NCBI GenBank assembly: GCA_002704345.1
Contig: PAGD01000006.1
Location: forward strand, 4,054 to 20,761
From: Rhodobiaceae bacterium
GTDB lineage: Bacteria; Pseudomonadota; Alphaproteobacteria; MED-G09
Length of the DNA stretch: 16,708 bases
Direction of reading: 5' to 3'
Program-made: the position numbers and the translations under genes
Part shown: one piece after another, positions 7,418 to 16,708 of the stretch
How positions within the stretch are numbered: position 1 is the stretch's first letter
Layout: each line of letters opens with the position of its first letter
The notes under the pieces: model-generated
What the model was told of the DNA's origin: nothing
Databases searched by the model: none
The model's input: the letters and a program-made list of their open reading frames with translations, nothing else

Positions 7418-9208
7418 ATGTCAGATTATAAATTTATTGATCATACTTATGATGTAGTGGTGGTAGGTGCTGGTGGTGCTGGATTGAGAGCAACCTTGGG
7501 TGCTGCAGAGGGCGGTTTAAAGACTGCTTGTATTTCAAAGGTTTTCCCTACTCGTAGCCATACTGTTGCCGCTCAAGGTGGAATATCAGCTGCCCTCGGT
7601 AATCTTGGAGAAGATGATTGGCGTTGGCATATGTATGATACCGTTAAAGGCGCTGATTGGTTGGGCGATCAGGATGCAATTGAGTATCTTTGTAAGAATT
7701 CTGCAAAAGCAGTTTATGAGCTTGAACACTTTGGTGTTCCATTTTCTAGAACGGAAGAAGGAAAAATTTATCAACGGCCTTTTGGTGGAATGACAACTCA
7801 ATATGGTGAAGGCCCTCCAGCACAAAGAACCTGTGCTGCTGCTGATAGAACTGGTCATGCAATCCTTCATACGCTTTATGGAAAGTCTATAAGTGCATCA
7901 GCTGACTTTTTTATTGAGTATTTCGCTATTGATTTAATTATGGCTCCAACCGGTGAATGCGTTGGTGTTGTTGCTTTGTGCATGGAAGATGGAACATTAC
8001 ATAGATTTAGATCATCACAAACTATATTAGCAACTGGTGGTTACGGAAGGGCTTATTTTTCTGCAACTTCTGCACACACATGTACTGGCGATGGTTCAGC
8101 AATGGTCCTCCGTGCAGGACTTCCCTTACAGGATATGGAATTTGTTCAGTTTCATCCTACAGGTATATATGGTGCTGGATGTTTAATAACTGAAGGATCT
8201 CGTGGGGAAGGTGGTTACCTAGTTAATTCTGAAGGCGAGCGCTTCATGGAGAGATATGCGCCCAAAGCCAAAGATTTAGCTTCCAGAGATGTCGTTTCTC
8301 GCGCAATGACTGTCGAAATCTTAGAAGGAAGAGGTGTTGGTGAAGAGAAAGATCATATTTACCTTCATTTAGATCATATTGATCCAGCAATTCTTGCTGA
8401 AAGATTGCCGGGCATTTCAGAGTCTGCCAAAGTTTTTGCTGGAGTTGACGTAACAAAAGAACCTATTCCAGTTTTACCAACTGTCCATTACAATATGGGT
8501 GGAATTCCAACAAATTATATGGGTGAAGTTCTTAACCCTACCGAAGATGATGAAGATAATATTGTACCAGGATTAATGGCTGTTGGAGAAGCAGCATGCG
8601 CATCAGTTCATGGTGCAAATCGTCTAGGTTCAAATTCTTTAATTGATCTAGTTGTATTAGGAAGAGCTGCAGCAATAAGATGTACTGAAACAGTTAAATC
8701 AGGAGTTTTTGATGTAGAATTTCCTAAGGATGCTGGACAGAACTCGATTGATAGGCTTGATAAGTTTAGAAATGCTAACGGCTCAACTCCAACATCTGAA
8801 TTACGATTAAGTATGCAAAAAGCTATGCAAAATAACTGTGCAGTTTTCAGAACTGATGATGTTTTAAAAGAAGGTAGAGTTCTCATTAATAAAGTATTCG
8901 AAGACATGGAAGATATTGGAATAAAAGATAAGTCTCTTATTTGGAATTCTGATCTAATTGAAACTTTAGAATTTGATAATATGATAGTTCAAGCTATAGC
9001 AACAATATCTGGAGCCGATGAAAGAACTGAGTCTCGCGGAAGCCATGCTAGAGAAGATTTTCCAGATAGAAATGACGATGACTGGATGAAACATACTCTC
9101 GCTTGGGTTGATAAAGATGGTAAAGTAGATATTTCTTATAGAAAAGTGCACGACTATACGTTAAGTAATGATATTGCTTATATTCCTCCAAAAGAAAGGG
9201 TTTACTAG
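7418..9208 (+). CDS. sdhA: Succinate dehydrogenase flavoprotein subunit SdhA
   Basis: SdhA oxidises succinate to fumarate and passes electrons through FAD to the iron-sulfur subunit. It is 596 residues, as expected. The dinucleotide-binding motif [13 protein letters not shown] is at 13-25. His48 in [10 protein letters not shown] is the residue that covalently binds [23 protein letters not shown], the RDVVSRAM block, [10 protein letters not shown] and [20 protein letters not shown] carry the dicarboxylate-binding and catalytic residues. The C-terminal domain ends in the usual arginine-containing stretch. The GANRLGSNS motif and pairing with SdhC/D of the haem type indicate a succinate dehydrogenase rather than an anaerobic fumarate reductase. 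A weak GG-containing ribosome site precedes the ATG. Confidence 0.98.
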   Translation: MSDYKFIDHTYDVVVVGAGGAGLRATLGAAEGGLKTACISKVFPTRSHTVAAQGGISAALGNLGEDDWRWHMYDTVKGADWLGDQDAIEYLCKNSAKAVYELEHFGVPFSRTEEGKIYQRPFGGMTTQYGEGPPAQRTCAAADRTGHAILHTLYGKSISASADFFIEYFAIDLIMAPTGECVGVVALCMEDGTLHRFRSSQTILATGGYGRAYFSATSAHTCTGDGSAMVLRAGLPLQDMEFVQFHPTGIYGAGCLITEGSRGEGGYLVNSEGERFMERYAPKAKDLASRDVVSRAMTVEILEGRGVGEEKDHIYLHLDHIDPAILAERLPGISESAKVFAGVDVTKEPIPVLPTVHYNMGGIPTNYMGEVLNPTEDDEDNIVPGLMAVGEAACASVHGANRLGSNSLIDLVVLGRAAAIRCTETVKSGVFDVEFPKDAGQNSIDRLDKFRNANGSTPTSELRLSMQKAMQNNCAVFRTDDVLKEGRVLINKVFEDMEDIGIKDKSLIWNSDLIETLEFDNMIVQAIATISGADERTESRGSHAREDFPDRNDDDWMKHTLAWVDKDGKVDISYRKVHDYTLSNDIAYIPPKERVY

Positions 9209-9216
9209 GATCAGTT

Positions 9217-9993
9217 ATGGCAGAGTTAACACTTCCAAAAAATTCAAAAATTAAAAAGGGTAAAAGCTACCCCCTTGATTCTCAATCTAAGAATAAAAAA
9301 GGTTTTTCTATTTATCGCTGGAGTCCTGATGACGATGAAAATCCTAGAACTGACTACTATGAAATAGATTTATCTAAATGTGGTCCAATGGTTCTTGACG
9401 CTATAATTAAGATCAAGAATGAAATTGATCCCACGTTGACCTTTAGGAGATCTTGTCGAGAGGGTATATGCGGTTCGTGTGCTATGAATATTGATGGTGT
9501 TAATACTTTAGCTTGCACAAAATCAATTAATGATGTGAAGGGTGATATAAAAATTAATCCTTTGCCTCATCAGCCTGTTGTTAAAGATTTGGTTCCTGAT
9601 CTTACTAATTTTTATGAGCAACATAAATCAATACAGCCATGGCTCAAGACAAAGTCAGATGAGCCTGATGAAGAGTGGTATCAATCCCGAGAGGATAGAG
9701 AAAAAGTTGACGGTATGTATGAGTGTATAATGTGTGCATGTTGTTCTACGTCATGCCCAAGTTATTGGTGGAGCTCAGATAAGTATTTGGGTCCAGCAGC
9801 ACTTTTACAAGCTCATAGATGGATAAGTGATAGTAGGGACGATTATAAAGAAGAACGATTGGACGAGCTTGATGATGCCTTTAAAGTATATAGCTGTCGT
9901 ACTATCATGAATTGCGCAAAAGCATGCCCGAAAGGGCTTTCACCAGCAAAAGCTATTGCTGAAATAAAAAAGGAATTAGCTCTTAGGAAATAA
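9217..9993 (+). CDS. sdhB: Succinate dehydrogenase iron-sulfur subunit SdhB
   Basis: SdhB carries the three iron-sulfur clusters that move electrons from SdhA to ubiquinone. The 258 residues contain the plant-ferredoxin-like domain with [2Fe-2S] ligands Cys80, Cys85, Cys88 and Cys100 (CREGICGSC, then C after 11 residues). The C-terminal domain shows [12 protein letters not shown] at 170-181 and [17 protein letters not shown] at 227-243, which between them bind [4Fe-4S] and [3Fe-4S]. The tryptophan pair in SYWW lies in the quinone-site region of the family. An AGGA overlapping the sdhA stop serves as ribosome site, eight bases before the ATG. All expected ligands are intact. Confidence 0.98.
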   Translation: MAELTLPKNSKIKKGKSYPLDSQSKNKKGFSIYRWSPDDDENPRTDYYEIDLSKCGPMVLDAIIKIKNEIDPTLTFRRSCREGICGSCAMNIDGVNTLACTKSINDVKGDIKINPLPHQPVVKDLVPDLTNFYEQHKSIQPWLKTKSDEPDEEWYQSREDREKVDGMYECIMCACCSTSCPSYWWSSDKYLGPAALLQAHRWISDSRDDYKEERLDELDDAFKVYSCRTIMNCAKACPKGLSPAKAIAEIKKELALRK

Positions 9994-10016
9994 ACCTTCC
10001 TCCTAATTATTTATGA

Positions 10017-11084
10017 ATGAAGAGTCCTCTCTCAACATACAATGATTACTTAGACAAAAATCTCATTAAGGTAGACGATCAACAAAGGTTAGCCATTCAA
10101 GAAATTGACACTTTCTTATCTGAATCATTAAATAAAGGTTCATCTATTTATCTAAGTTTAAAAAAAAGAAAAAAATTACCGAAAGGTGTTTATCTCTATG
10201 GTGAGGCGGGAGTAGGCAAAACCATGTTAATGGATATGTGTTTTAATTCTGTTAATGTTGTGAAAAAAAAACGAATACATTTCCAAGAATTTATGATTGA
10301 TATTCATAATAGGCTTCATCAAAAAAGAAAGACCAGTAAAAACAGTGATCCTCTCTTGTCTGTCGGACAAGAAGTGGCTTCCGAGATAAAATTTCTCTGT
10401 TTTGATGAATTTCAAATTTACGATATTGCTGATGCATCTATTATTGAGAGATTGTTTACAATTCTATTTGAGGAAGGGACTATTATAATTTCAACATCAA
10501 ATTTAAAACCTAATAAACTTTACGCTGATGGCTTGCATAGGGATAGGTTTATTCCGTTTATAAATTACTTGGAGAATGATTGCCTTGTTATTAATCTAAA
10601 CAATGGAAAGGATTATAGAAAAAATAGAGTAATTGATGGTGAAACTTATTTTTCTCCACTTAATGATGCTTCAAATGAATCTATAAACGAGATGTTTAAA
10701 AAGTTCTCGAATGGATCTCCATACTCTGAAAAAACTTTATTTATCAAAGGTAGAGAATTAAAAATAGAGAGACAAGCTTTGGGTTGTGCAAGGTTTGAGT
10801 TTGAAGATTTATGCGGAAAGCCTCTTGGTGCAGAAGATTTTTTATCTATAGCGAAAGAGTTTGATATAATCTTTATTGAAAATATACCAAAAATGTCCCC
10901 TGAAAAAAGAAACGAAGCAAAGAGGTTTATATCTCTGATAGATGCTTTGTATGATAATAAAAATAAAGTATTTATAACAGCTGATGGCGAACCTGAAGAA
11001 CTTTATGTAAAGGGTGATAGTAAATTTGAGTTCCAAAGGTGTATCTCAAGATTGCATGAGATGAGGTCTAAAGAATATTTATAA
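10017..11084 (+). CDS. zapE: ZapE / AFG1-type P-loop ATPase
   Basis: This is a 355-residue ATPase of the ZapE/AFG1 family. E. coli ZapE acts with FtsZ at the division ring; the mitochondrial relative AFG1 (LACE1) acts in quality control of respiratory-chain proteins. Walker A is GEAGVGKT at 62-69, Walker B FLCFDEFQ at 126-133, sensor-1-like STSN at 159-162, and the family block DGLHRDRFIPFI at 171-182. The ATG at 10017 opens the full frame; the ATG at 10013 is in another frame that stops after ten codons. The gene lies 23 bases after sdhB within the TCA run, a position also seen in other alphaproteobacteria. Placement next to complex II genes makes an AFG1-like role in respiratory complex turnover as plausible as a division role; this is inference. 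No membrane segment is visible. Confidence 0.93.
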   Translation: MKSPLSTYNDYLDKNLIKVDDQQRLAIQEIDTFLSESLNKGSSIYLSLKKRKKLPKGVYLYGEAGVGKTMLMDMCFNSVNVVKKKRIHFQEFMIDIHNRLHQKRKTSKNSDPLLSVGQEVASEIKFLCFDEFQIYDIADASIIERLFTILFEEGTIIISTSNLKPNKLYADGLHRDRFIPFINYLENDCLVINLNNGKDYRKNRVIDGETYFSPLNDASNESINEMFKKFSNGSPYSEKTLFIKGRELKIERQALGCARFEFEDLCGKPLGAEDFLSIAKEFDIIFIENIPKMSPEKRNEAKRFISLIDALYDNKNKVFITADGEPEELYVKGDSKFEFQRCISRLHEMRSKEYL

Positions 11085-11085
11085 T

Positions 11086-11110
11086 AACCATTTGGTTTTT
11101 ATTAAAACCA
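11086..11110 (+). other. Overlapping alternative hairpins between zapE and mdh
   Basis: AACC (11086-11089) can pair with GGTT (11094-11097) and is followed by TTTATT. Alternatively TGGTTTT (11093-11099) pairs with AAAACCA (11104-11110) in a seven-pair stem with a four-base loop. The two structures exclude each other. Neither has a strong GC stem followed by a long T tract, so termination would be weak. The remaining gap up to the mdh start (11111-11159) holds only A/T runs, with no convincing promoter, and the mdh ribosome site. Confidence 0.25.
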
Positions 11111-11117
11111 TTGCTAA

Positions 11118-12134
<1,017 letters not shown>

Positions 12135-12163
12135 TTAATTAATCTTTCAATAATGAGAAAAAA

Positions 12164-13333
12164 ATGAATATTCATGAATATCAAGCCAAAGAACTATTAA
12201 AAAAATATAATGTTCCAACTGTGCCAGGTTTTTTGGCACTTGACCCCGATAGCGCTGTTTCAGCTGCTGAAAAGATTGGAGGAGATGTTTGGGTTGTTAA
12301 AGCTCAAATACATGCTGGGGGCAGGGGAAAAGGCGGCGGCGTAAAAGTTGTTAAATCTCTCGAAGAAGTTAAAAATAAATCAGAAGAAATATTAGGCATG
12401 AACTTAGTAACTCACCAAACTGGACCTAAGGGTCAAGAAGTAAGAAAGGTTTATATTGAAAAAGGAACAAATATTGTAGATGAGCTCTATCTATCTATTG
12501 TCGTTGATAGAGCAAATTCTAGAGTGAATTTTATTGCCTCTACCGAGGGTGGTATGGATATAGAGGAAGTAGCAGAGAACTCTCCAGAAAAAATATTGAC
12601 TGTCGATATTAATCCTTCAATTGGTATTGACGAGAAAGATGTTATTTCTATTTCAAAAGCACTTGGGTTAGATGATGACTTATTGAGTAAGAGCGGTTCT
12701 TTATTAAAAAATCTTTATAATGCATTTGTAGAGACAGATATGAGCCTGCTTGAAATTAATCCATTGGTACTAACTGGAGATAAAGAACTTATTTGTTTAG
12801 ATGCAAAAGTAAATTTTGATGATAACGCATTGTTCCGCCATCCCGAAATTGAGGATTTAAGGGATCCGGATGAAGAGGATCCAGCAGAATTAGCTGCAAA
12901 TGAAATTGGACTAACTTATATTAAGTTAGACGGTAATATTGGTTGTCTAGTAAATGGCGCTGGTTTAGCAATGGCAACAATGGATATCATTAAACTTTAT
13001 GGCGAAGAACCAGCTAATTTTCTTGATGTTGGTGGTTCTGCTACTAAAGATAAGGTAACTGAAGCTTTCAAGATAATTTTGTCTGATAAGAATGTTAAAG
13101 GTATTTTGGTAAATATTTTCGGTGGAATTATGAGGTGTGATGTTGTGGCAGAGGGCGTTCTTGATGCTGCGCGTGAGATTAACATATCAGTTCCACTTGT
13201 CGTTAGACTAGAAGGAACAAATGTAGATGAAGGTAAGAGAATAATTGAAGAATCTGATCTTACTGTTATTAGTGGCTCAGACTTAGATGATGCTGCTCAA
13301 AAAATTACCAAAGCAATTTCAGGAATAAAATAA
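12164..13333 (+). CDS. sucC: Succinyl-CoA synthetase, beta subunit SucC
   Basis: SucC is the ATP-grasp beta subunit of succinyl-CoA synthetase, which makes ATP or GTP while converting succinyl-CoA to succinate. It is 389 residues. The opening [18 protein letters not shown] is the family signature. [16 protein letters not shown] (46-61) is part of the nucleotide-binding ATP-grasp fold. [11 protein letters not shown], with metal-binding residues, is near 196-206, and [16 protein letters not shown] in the C-terminal ligase domain contacts CoA and the phosphohistidine loop. The ribosome site is weak (GAGAAAA). Its TAA shares one base with the sucD ATG (TAATG), the usual way of producing the two subunits in equal amounts. 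Confidence 0.98.
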   Translation: MNIHEYQAKELLKKYNVPTVPGFLALDPDSAVSAAEKIGGDVWVVKAQIHAGGRGKGGGVKVVKSLEEVKNKSEEILGMNLVTHQTGPKGQEVRKVYIEKGTNIVDELYLSIVVDRANSRVNFIASTEGGMDIEEVAENSPEKILTVDINPSIGIDEKDVISISKALGLDDDLLSKSGSLLKNLYNAFVETDMSLLEINPLVLTGDKELICLDAKVNFDDNALFRHPEIEDLRDPDEEDPAELAANEIGLTYIKLDGNIGCLVNGAGLAMATMDIIKLYGEEPANFLDVGGSATKDKVTEAFKIILSDKNVKGILVNIFGGIMRCDVVAEGVLDAAREINISVPLVVRLEGTNVDEGKRIIEESDLTVISGSDLDDAAQKITKAISGIK

Positions 13334-14208
13334 TGTCAGTATTAATAAATAAAGAAACTAAAGTAATTTGTCAGGGTATTACGGGTAGCCAAGGCACCTT
13401 TCATACCCAACAAGCTATAGACTATGGAACGAATATGGTCGGCGGCGTAACCCCTGGAAAAGGAGGTTCGATGCACCTTGATCTTCCTGTATTTAATAAT
13501 GTTTCTGAAGCCGTGAATGATACGCAAGCAAACGTTTCAGTTATTTATGTTCCACCTCCATTTGCTGCAGCTGCAATAATGGAAGCAATTGATGCAGGTA
13601 TTGAATTAGTGGTATGCATTACAGAAGGAATTCCAGTTATGGATATGGTTAAAGTGAAAGAGGCTTTAATCAATTCAAATACCCGTTTAATAGGACCAAA
13701 TTGCCCAGGAATTATTACCCCTGGAGAATGTAAAATTGGTATTATGCCCGGGCATATTCATCAAAAGGGTAATGTAGGTATTGTTTCTAGATCTGGGACT
13801 TTAACCTATGAGGCTGTAGGTCAAACTACAGCTTGTGGATTAGGACAATCAACATGTATAGGCATAGGTGGTGATCCTGTTAATGGGACTAACTTTATTG
13901 ACTGTCTTGATTTATTTTTAAATGACGAAGAGACCGAATCCATTATTATGATTGGTGAAATTGGTGGATCTGCAGAAGAAGAGGCAGCTGATTTTTTAAT
14001 GTCTTCTTCAATAAAAAAGCCTGTTGTTGGATTTATTGCTGGTTTAACAGCACCTCCTGGAAGAAGAATGGGCCATGCTGGGGCAATTATCTCTGGTGGT
14101 AAAGGCGGTGCGGAGGATAAGATTGCTGCTCTAGAAAAAGCGGGTGTCACTCTTGCTGATTCACCAGCTTCTTTAGGGAAAACATTACTTAAGGTATTAG
14201 GGGATTAA
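13333..14208 (+). CDS. sucD: Succinyl-CoA synthetase, alpha subunit SucD
   Basis: SucD binds CoA and carries the phosphorylated histidine of succinyl-CoA synthetase. The 291 residues show the CoA-binding opening [13 protein letters not shown] at 13-25, TPGKGG at 40-45, [10 protein letters not shown] at 121-130 and SRSGTLTYE at 152-160. The phosphohistidine is His248 in [11 protein letters not shown], followed by the glycine-rich [10 protein letters not shown]. All catalytic features are intact. The start overlaps the sucC stop by one base, and lpd begins two bases after its stop, leaving no room for sucA or sucB, which usually follow sucD in this lineage. Confidence 0.98.
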   Translation: MSVLINKETKVICQGITGSQGTFHTQQAIDYGTNMVGGVTPGKGGSMHLDLPVFNNVSEAVNDTQANVSVIYVPPPFAAAAIMEAIDAGIELVVCITEGIPVMDMVKVKEALINSNTRLIGPNCPGIITPGECKIGIMPGHIHQKGNVGIVSRSGTLTYEAVGQTTACGLGQSTCIGIGGDPVNGTNFIDCLDLFLNDEETESIIMIGEIGGSAEEEAADFLMSSSIKKPVVGFIAGLTAPPGRRMGHAGAIISGGKGGAEDKIAALEKAGVTLADSPASLGKTLLKVLGD

Positions 14209-14210
14209 AA

Positions 14211-15614
14211 ATGTCAGAAAAATATGATTTAGCCGTTATCGGATCAGGACCTGGTGGATATGTTTGTGCGATTAGAGCAGCGCAATTAGGCCTTAATGTT
14301 ATTTGTATTGATAAAAGAGGAGCTCATGGAGGAACATGTTTAAATGTAGGGTGTATTCCATCTAAAGCTCTCTTACATGCTTCTGAGGTTTTTCACGAAA
14401 CTAAAAATGCCTCATCTATGGGTATAAATGTTGATAATGTCTCTCTTAATTTAGAAGATATGATGAGTTATAAAGACGAGGGGATAGATGGGAACGTTAA
14501 AGGAATAGAATTTCTTTTTAAAAAAAATAAGGTTACAGGTATTTTTGCTGAAGCTAAAATTTTATCATCTAGCCAAATTAATTTAAAACTACCTGACGGA
14601 TCTGAAAAAGTTATTGAATCTGATAATATTGTAATTGCAACTGGTTCATCTTCAGCCTCATTATCTGGTATTGAGGTTAATGAAAATAATATTGTATCTT
14701 CAACGGGCGCTCTTTCTTTAAAAAATGTCCCGAATCGTATGATTATTATTGGCGGAGGATATATTGGTCTTGAGCTTGGTTCTGTATGGAGTAGATTGGG
14801 TTCAGATGTAACAGTTATTGAATATTTAGATAGAATAGCCCCTGGTCTGGATGGCGAGTTATCCGTTCAATTTGAAAAAATATTAAAGAAACAGGGCATT
14901 AATTTTATTCTTGGTAGTAAAGTTACTGGTACAAATGAGAGCGCTGAGGGTGTCGAGGTGAATATTGAAAATGTATCAACGTCTGAAGCTTCTTCCATAA
15001 GTACTGATGTTGTTTTAGTTTCAACTGGCAGAGTGCCAAATACAAGTGGACTTTTTGATGACTCTCTAGGAGTTCAATTAAATGAAAAAGGTTTTATAAA
15101 AACTGACAAAAATTATCGTACCGATGTTAGTGGTATCTGGGCTATTGGCGATGTTATCGAGGGGCCTATGTTAGCTCATAAAGCTGAAGAAGAAGGTGTA
15201 GCGGTTGCAGAATTAATTAAAGGTAAACCTGGGCATGTTAATTATGGAATTATTCCAAGTGTTGTGTATACAAATCCAGAAGTTGCATCTGTTGGAATGA
15301 CAGAAGAAGAACTCAAGAATAAATCTATTTCTTATAAAGTTGGTAAGTTTCCATTTTTAGCAAATGGACGCGCAAAGGTTAATAAGATGACCGATGGCTT
15401 TGTAAAGATTCTTTCATCGGATGATACTGACCAGATCTTAGGTGTTCATATATTGGGTGCACATGCGGGTACAATGATTGCTGAAGCGGCCGTTGCGATG
15501 GAGTTTGAGGCAACTTCTGAGGATTTAGCCCATATATGTCACGCTCACCCGACCTTGTCAGAGGCTGTTAAAGAGGCTGCCCTTGCAATTGATGATAGAG
15601 CACTGCATATGTAG
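14211..15614 (+). CDS. lpd: Dihydrolipoamide dehydrogenase (E3)
   Basis: Lpd reoxidises dihydrolipoyl groups with NAD+ and is the E3 component shared by pyruvate and 2-oxoglutarate dehydrogenase complexes and by glycine cleavage. The 467 residues begin with the FAD-binding AVIGSGPGGYVCAIRAAQLG (8-27). The redox disulfide is Cys43-Cys48 in GGTCLNVGCIPSKALL. The NAD-binding GGGYIGLELGSVWSRLG, GIWAIGDV of the second FAD contact, and the catalytic pair His446/Glu451 in HAHPTLSEAV are all present. There is no N-terminal lipoyl domain, unlike some PDH-linked E3 proteins. The sucCD-lpd neighbourhood suggests the 2-oxoglutarate dehydrogenase E3, but E1 and E2 are not beside it. Its stop codon abuts the convergent xerC stop. 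Confidence 0.97.
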   Translation: MSEKYDLAVIGSGPGGYVCAIRAAQLGLNVICIDKRGAHGGTCLNVGCIPSKALLHASEVFHETKNASSMGINVDNVSLNLEDMMSYKDEGIDGNVKGIEFLFKKNKVTGIFAEAKILSSSQINLKLPDGSEKVIESDNIVIATGSSSASLSGIEVNENNIVSSTGALSLKNVPNRMIIIGGGYIGLELGSVWSRLGSDVTVIEYLDRIAPGLDGELSVQFEKILKKQGINFILGSKVTGTNESAEGVEVNIENVSTSEASSISTDVVLVSTGRVPNTSGLFDDSLGVQLNEKGFIKTDKNYRTDVSGIWAIGDVIEGPMLAHKAEEEGVAVAELIKGKPGHVNYGIIPSVVYTNPEVASVGMTEEELKNKSISYKVGKFPFLANGRAKVNKMTDGFVKILSSDDTDQILGVHILGAHAGTMIAEAAVAMEFEATSEDLAHICHAHPTLSEAVKEAALAIDDRALHM

Positions 15615-16708
15615 TTAAATCTCATCTTTAGAGTGAGGATGAGACTTATCATAGATATCTAAAAGAGATTTTTCATCTAGTTTGGTATAAATTTGAGTAC
15701 TTGAAAGGCTACTGTGGCCTAATAACTCTTGTATTGTTCTTATATCAGCTCCACCTCTTAATATGTGCGAGGCAAAACTGTGTCTAAGCGAATGGGGAGT
15801 TGAAAACATCGGGTAATTACCTTCAAAATTTTCGATATAATTTTTCATGCTTCTCTGTATATCTCTTGCTGTTAATTTTTTCTTTTGCCCTTTTATTGAC
15901 TTAACAAACAGAGGGTCTTCATTTGATAAATTAAATCCATCAATTGAACTCGAGCAACTTTCTAGATAATTTTTAATTTTTTCATTAACAATATCAAGGA
16001 CAACTATAAAGCGTTCTTTGTCACCCTTTCCTTTAATTTTTGTAAACTCTTTAAGAGGGAAATCATTAATTTTAAATTGTAGCAATTCAGAAATTCTTAA
16101 ACCAGATGAATATAAGAAATAAAAAATTGATAGATCTCTTCTATGTTGCCAAGTATTGAATTTAGTATCGTAATTTAATCCTTGTTTATCTGGATCCAAA
16201 GAATCTAAAAAATTAAGTATTTCATTCTCTTCAAAAACTTTATTATCAGTTCTTTGTTTGAACCTAGAGGTTTCTATTTTTCTTATACTATGACTTTCCC
16301 AATTATTATTTTTTATTAAAAAATTAATAAATGTCCTTAAGACGGAAGTACATCTTGCCACGCTCCTTGCTGATTTTTCATTACTAACACTATGTAGTTT
16401 AATGCAGCTATTTCTTCTTAACCTCTCAATCTTATGATTAAGATTTTTATATTTTTTAAGTTTATTAGTTAATTCCAATCCTGATTTTATCTGCCCAGTG
16501 AAAATTTTATCTAAATCATCTAAAAGGATTCGTGTTTCTTTTTTTTCAAAAAAATTTTTATCCTGCTCTAAAATTCTCTTTGGCTTTTTAGACAAGAAGG
16601 AATATTGACTATTTAAAAATTTTTCATTCAAGTCTGTCGTAAGATGATTTTTTATAGGCTTCTTATAATATGATAAATATGAGTTTAGAGTAATTTTATC
16701 TAATTGCT
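15615..16708 (-). CDS. xerC: Tyrosine recombinase XerC (5' end uncertain, may run off the window)
   Basis: Xer recombinases resolve chromosome dimers at dif during division. Counting from a TTG at 16631 (338 residues), all catalytic residues are present: Arg179 in SGLRISELL, Lys202 in KGKGDKERF, His280 and Arg283 in HSLRHSFASHIL, His306 in LLGHSSLSSTQIYT, and the nucleophile Tyr315. The SARSVARCTSVLRTFINFL block at 87-105 matches the last helices of the core-binding domain. The C-terminal YDKSHPHS resembles alphaproteobacterial XerC and favours it over XerD. That TTG has no Shine-Dalgarno sequence, and the frame stays open upstream for 25 more codons to the window edge, so the real start may lie outside. 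The first 80 residues do not show the usual S-x-x-T-x-x-x-Y-x-x-D-L pattern. The gene converges on lpd with no gap. Confidence 0.9.
   Translation of the reverse strand, partial: QLDKITLNSYLSYYKKPIKNHLTTDLNEKFLNSQYSFLSKKPKRILEQDKNFFEKKETRILLDDLDKIFTGQIKSGLELTNKLKKYKNLNHKIERLRRNSCIKLHSVSNEKSARSVARCTSVLRTFINFLIKNNNWESHSIRKIETSRFKQRTDNKVFEENEILNFLDSLDPDKQGLNYDTKFNTWQHRRDLSIFYFLYSSGLRISELLQFKINDFPLKEFTKIKGKGDKERFIVVLDIVNEKIKNYLESCSSSIDGFNLSNEDPLFVKSIKGQKKKLTARDIQRSMKNYIENFEGNYPMFSTPHSLRHSFASHILRGGADIRTIQELLGHSSLSSTQIYTKLDEKSLLDIYDKSHPHSKDEI
15616..15648 (+). terminator. Possible stem-loop terminator for the sdh-lpd operon
   Basis: TCTCATC (15620-15626) pairs with GATGAGA (15638-15644), and TAA (15616-15618) with TTA (15646-15648) after one mismatch, around an 11-base loop. 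It starts two bases after the lpd stop codon, inside the end of xerC. There is no T tract directly after it, so intrinsic termination is doubtful; it may equally end or protect the lpd message. Confidence 0.3.

Noticed and set aside
13821..14150. 109-codon minus-strand frame inside sucD
   Set aside because: The proline- and serine-rich translation is the antisense of sucD; no independent support.

Overview
The window reads as a piece of the core chromosome of a free-living, AT-rich bacterium with a small, tightly packed genome, most likely an alphaproteobacterium of the streamlined marine kind (SAR11/HIMB59-like; the exact clade cannot be fixed from this sequence). Three things point there: the gene order trmD-rplS-leuC-leuD-leuB-asd, the order sdhC-D-A-B followed by zapE-mdh-sucC-sucD-lpd, and the LDH-type malate dehydrogenase. 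By my gene starts only about 380 of 16,708 bases lie outside genes, no gap exceeds 90 bases, and I see no mobile element, CRISPR array, tRNA or rRNA.

Region 1 (1-5857, + strand) holds the 3' part of rimM, then trmD and rplS (ribosome maturation, tRNA methylation, ribosomal protein L19), followed directly by leuC, leuD, leuB (leucine biosynthesis) and asd (aspartate-semialdehyde dehydrogenase, the branch point for lysine, threonine and methionine). The genes abut or overlap almost throughout. The one real gap, 89 bases before rplS, contains a possible leader with a seven-codon mini-ORF.

Region 2 (5854-6570, - strand) is a single gene of the DUF429 family (predicted RNase H-like fold). Its stop codon overlaps that of asd, and it is divergent from the next operon.

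Region 3 (6646-15614, + strand) is a TCA-cycle cluster: sdhC, sdhD, sdhA, sdhB (succinate dehydrogenase, complex II), zapE (AFG1-type ATPase), mdh, sucC, sucD (succinyl-CoA synthetase) and lpd (E3 of the 2-oxo acid dehydrogenases). Together they cover succinyl-CoA to succinate to fumarate, and malate to oxaloacetate. sucA and sucB, which usually stand between sucD and lpd in alphaproteobacteria, are not here. A perfect TATAAT box seven bases before the sdhC ATG, with no Shine-Dalgarno sequence, suggests a leaderless transcript.

Region 4 (15615 to the right edge, - strand) is a tyrosine recombinase of the XerC type, converging on lpd with no gap. Its reading frame stays open to the window edge, so its start may lie outside.

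I see no convincing previously undescribed system. The points worth a second look are the missing sucAB, the sdhC promoter, the rplS leader and the unusual XerC N terminus.
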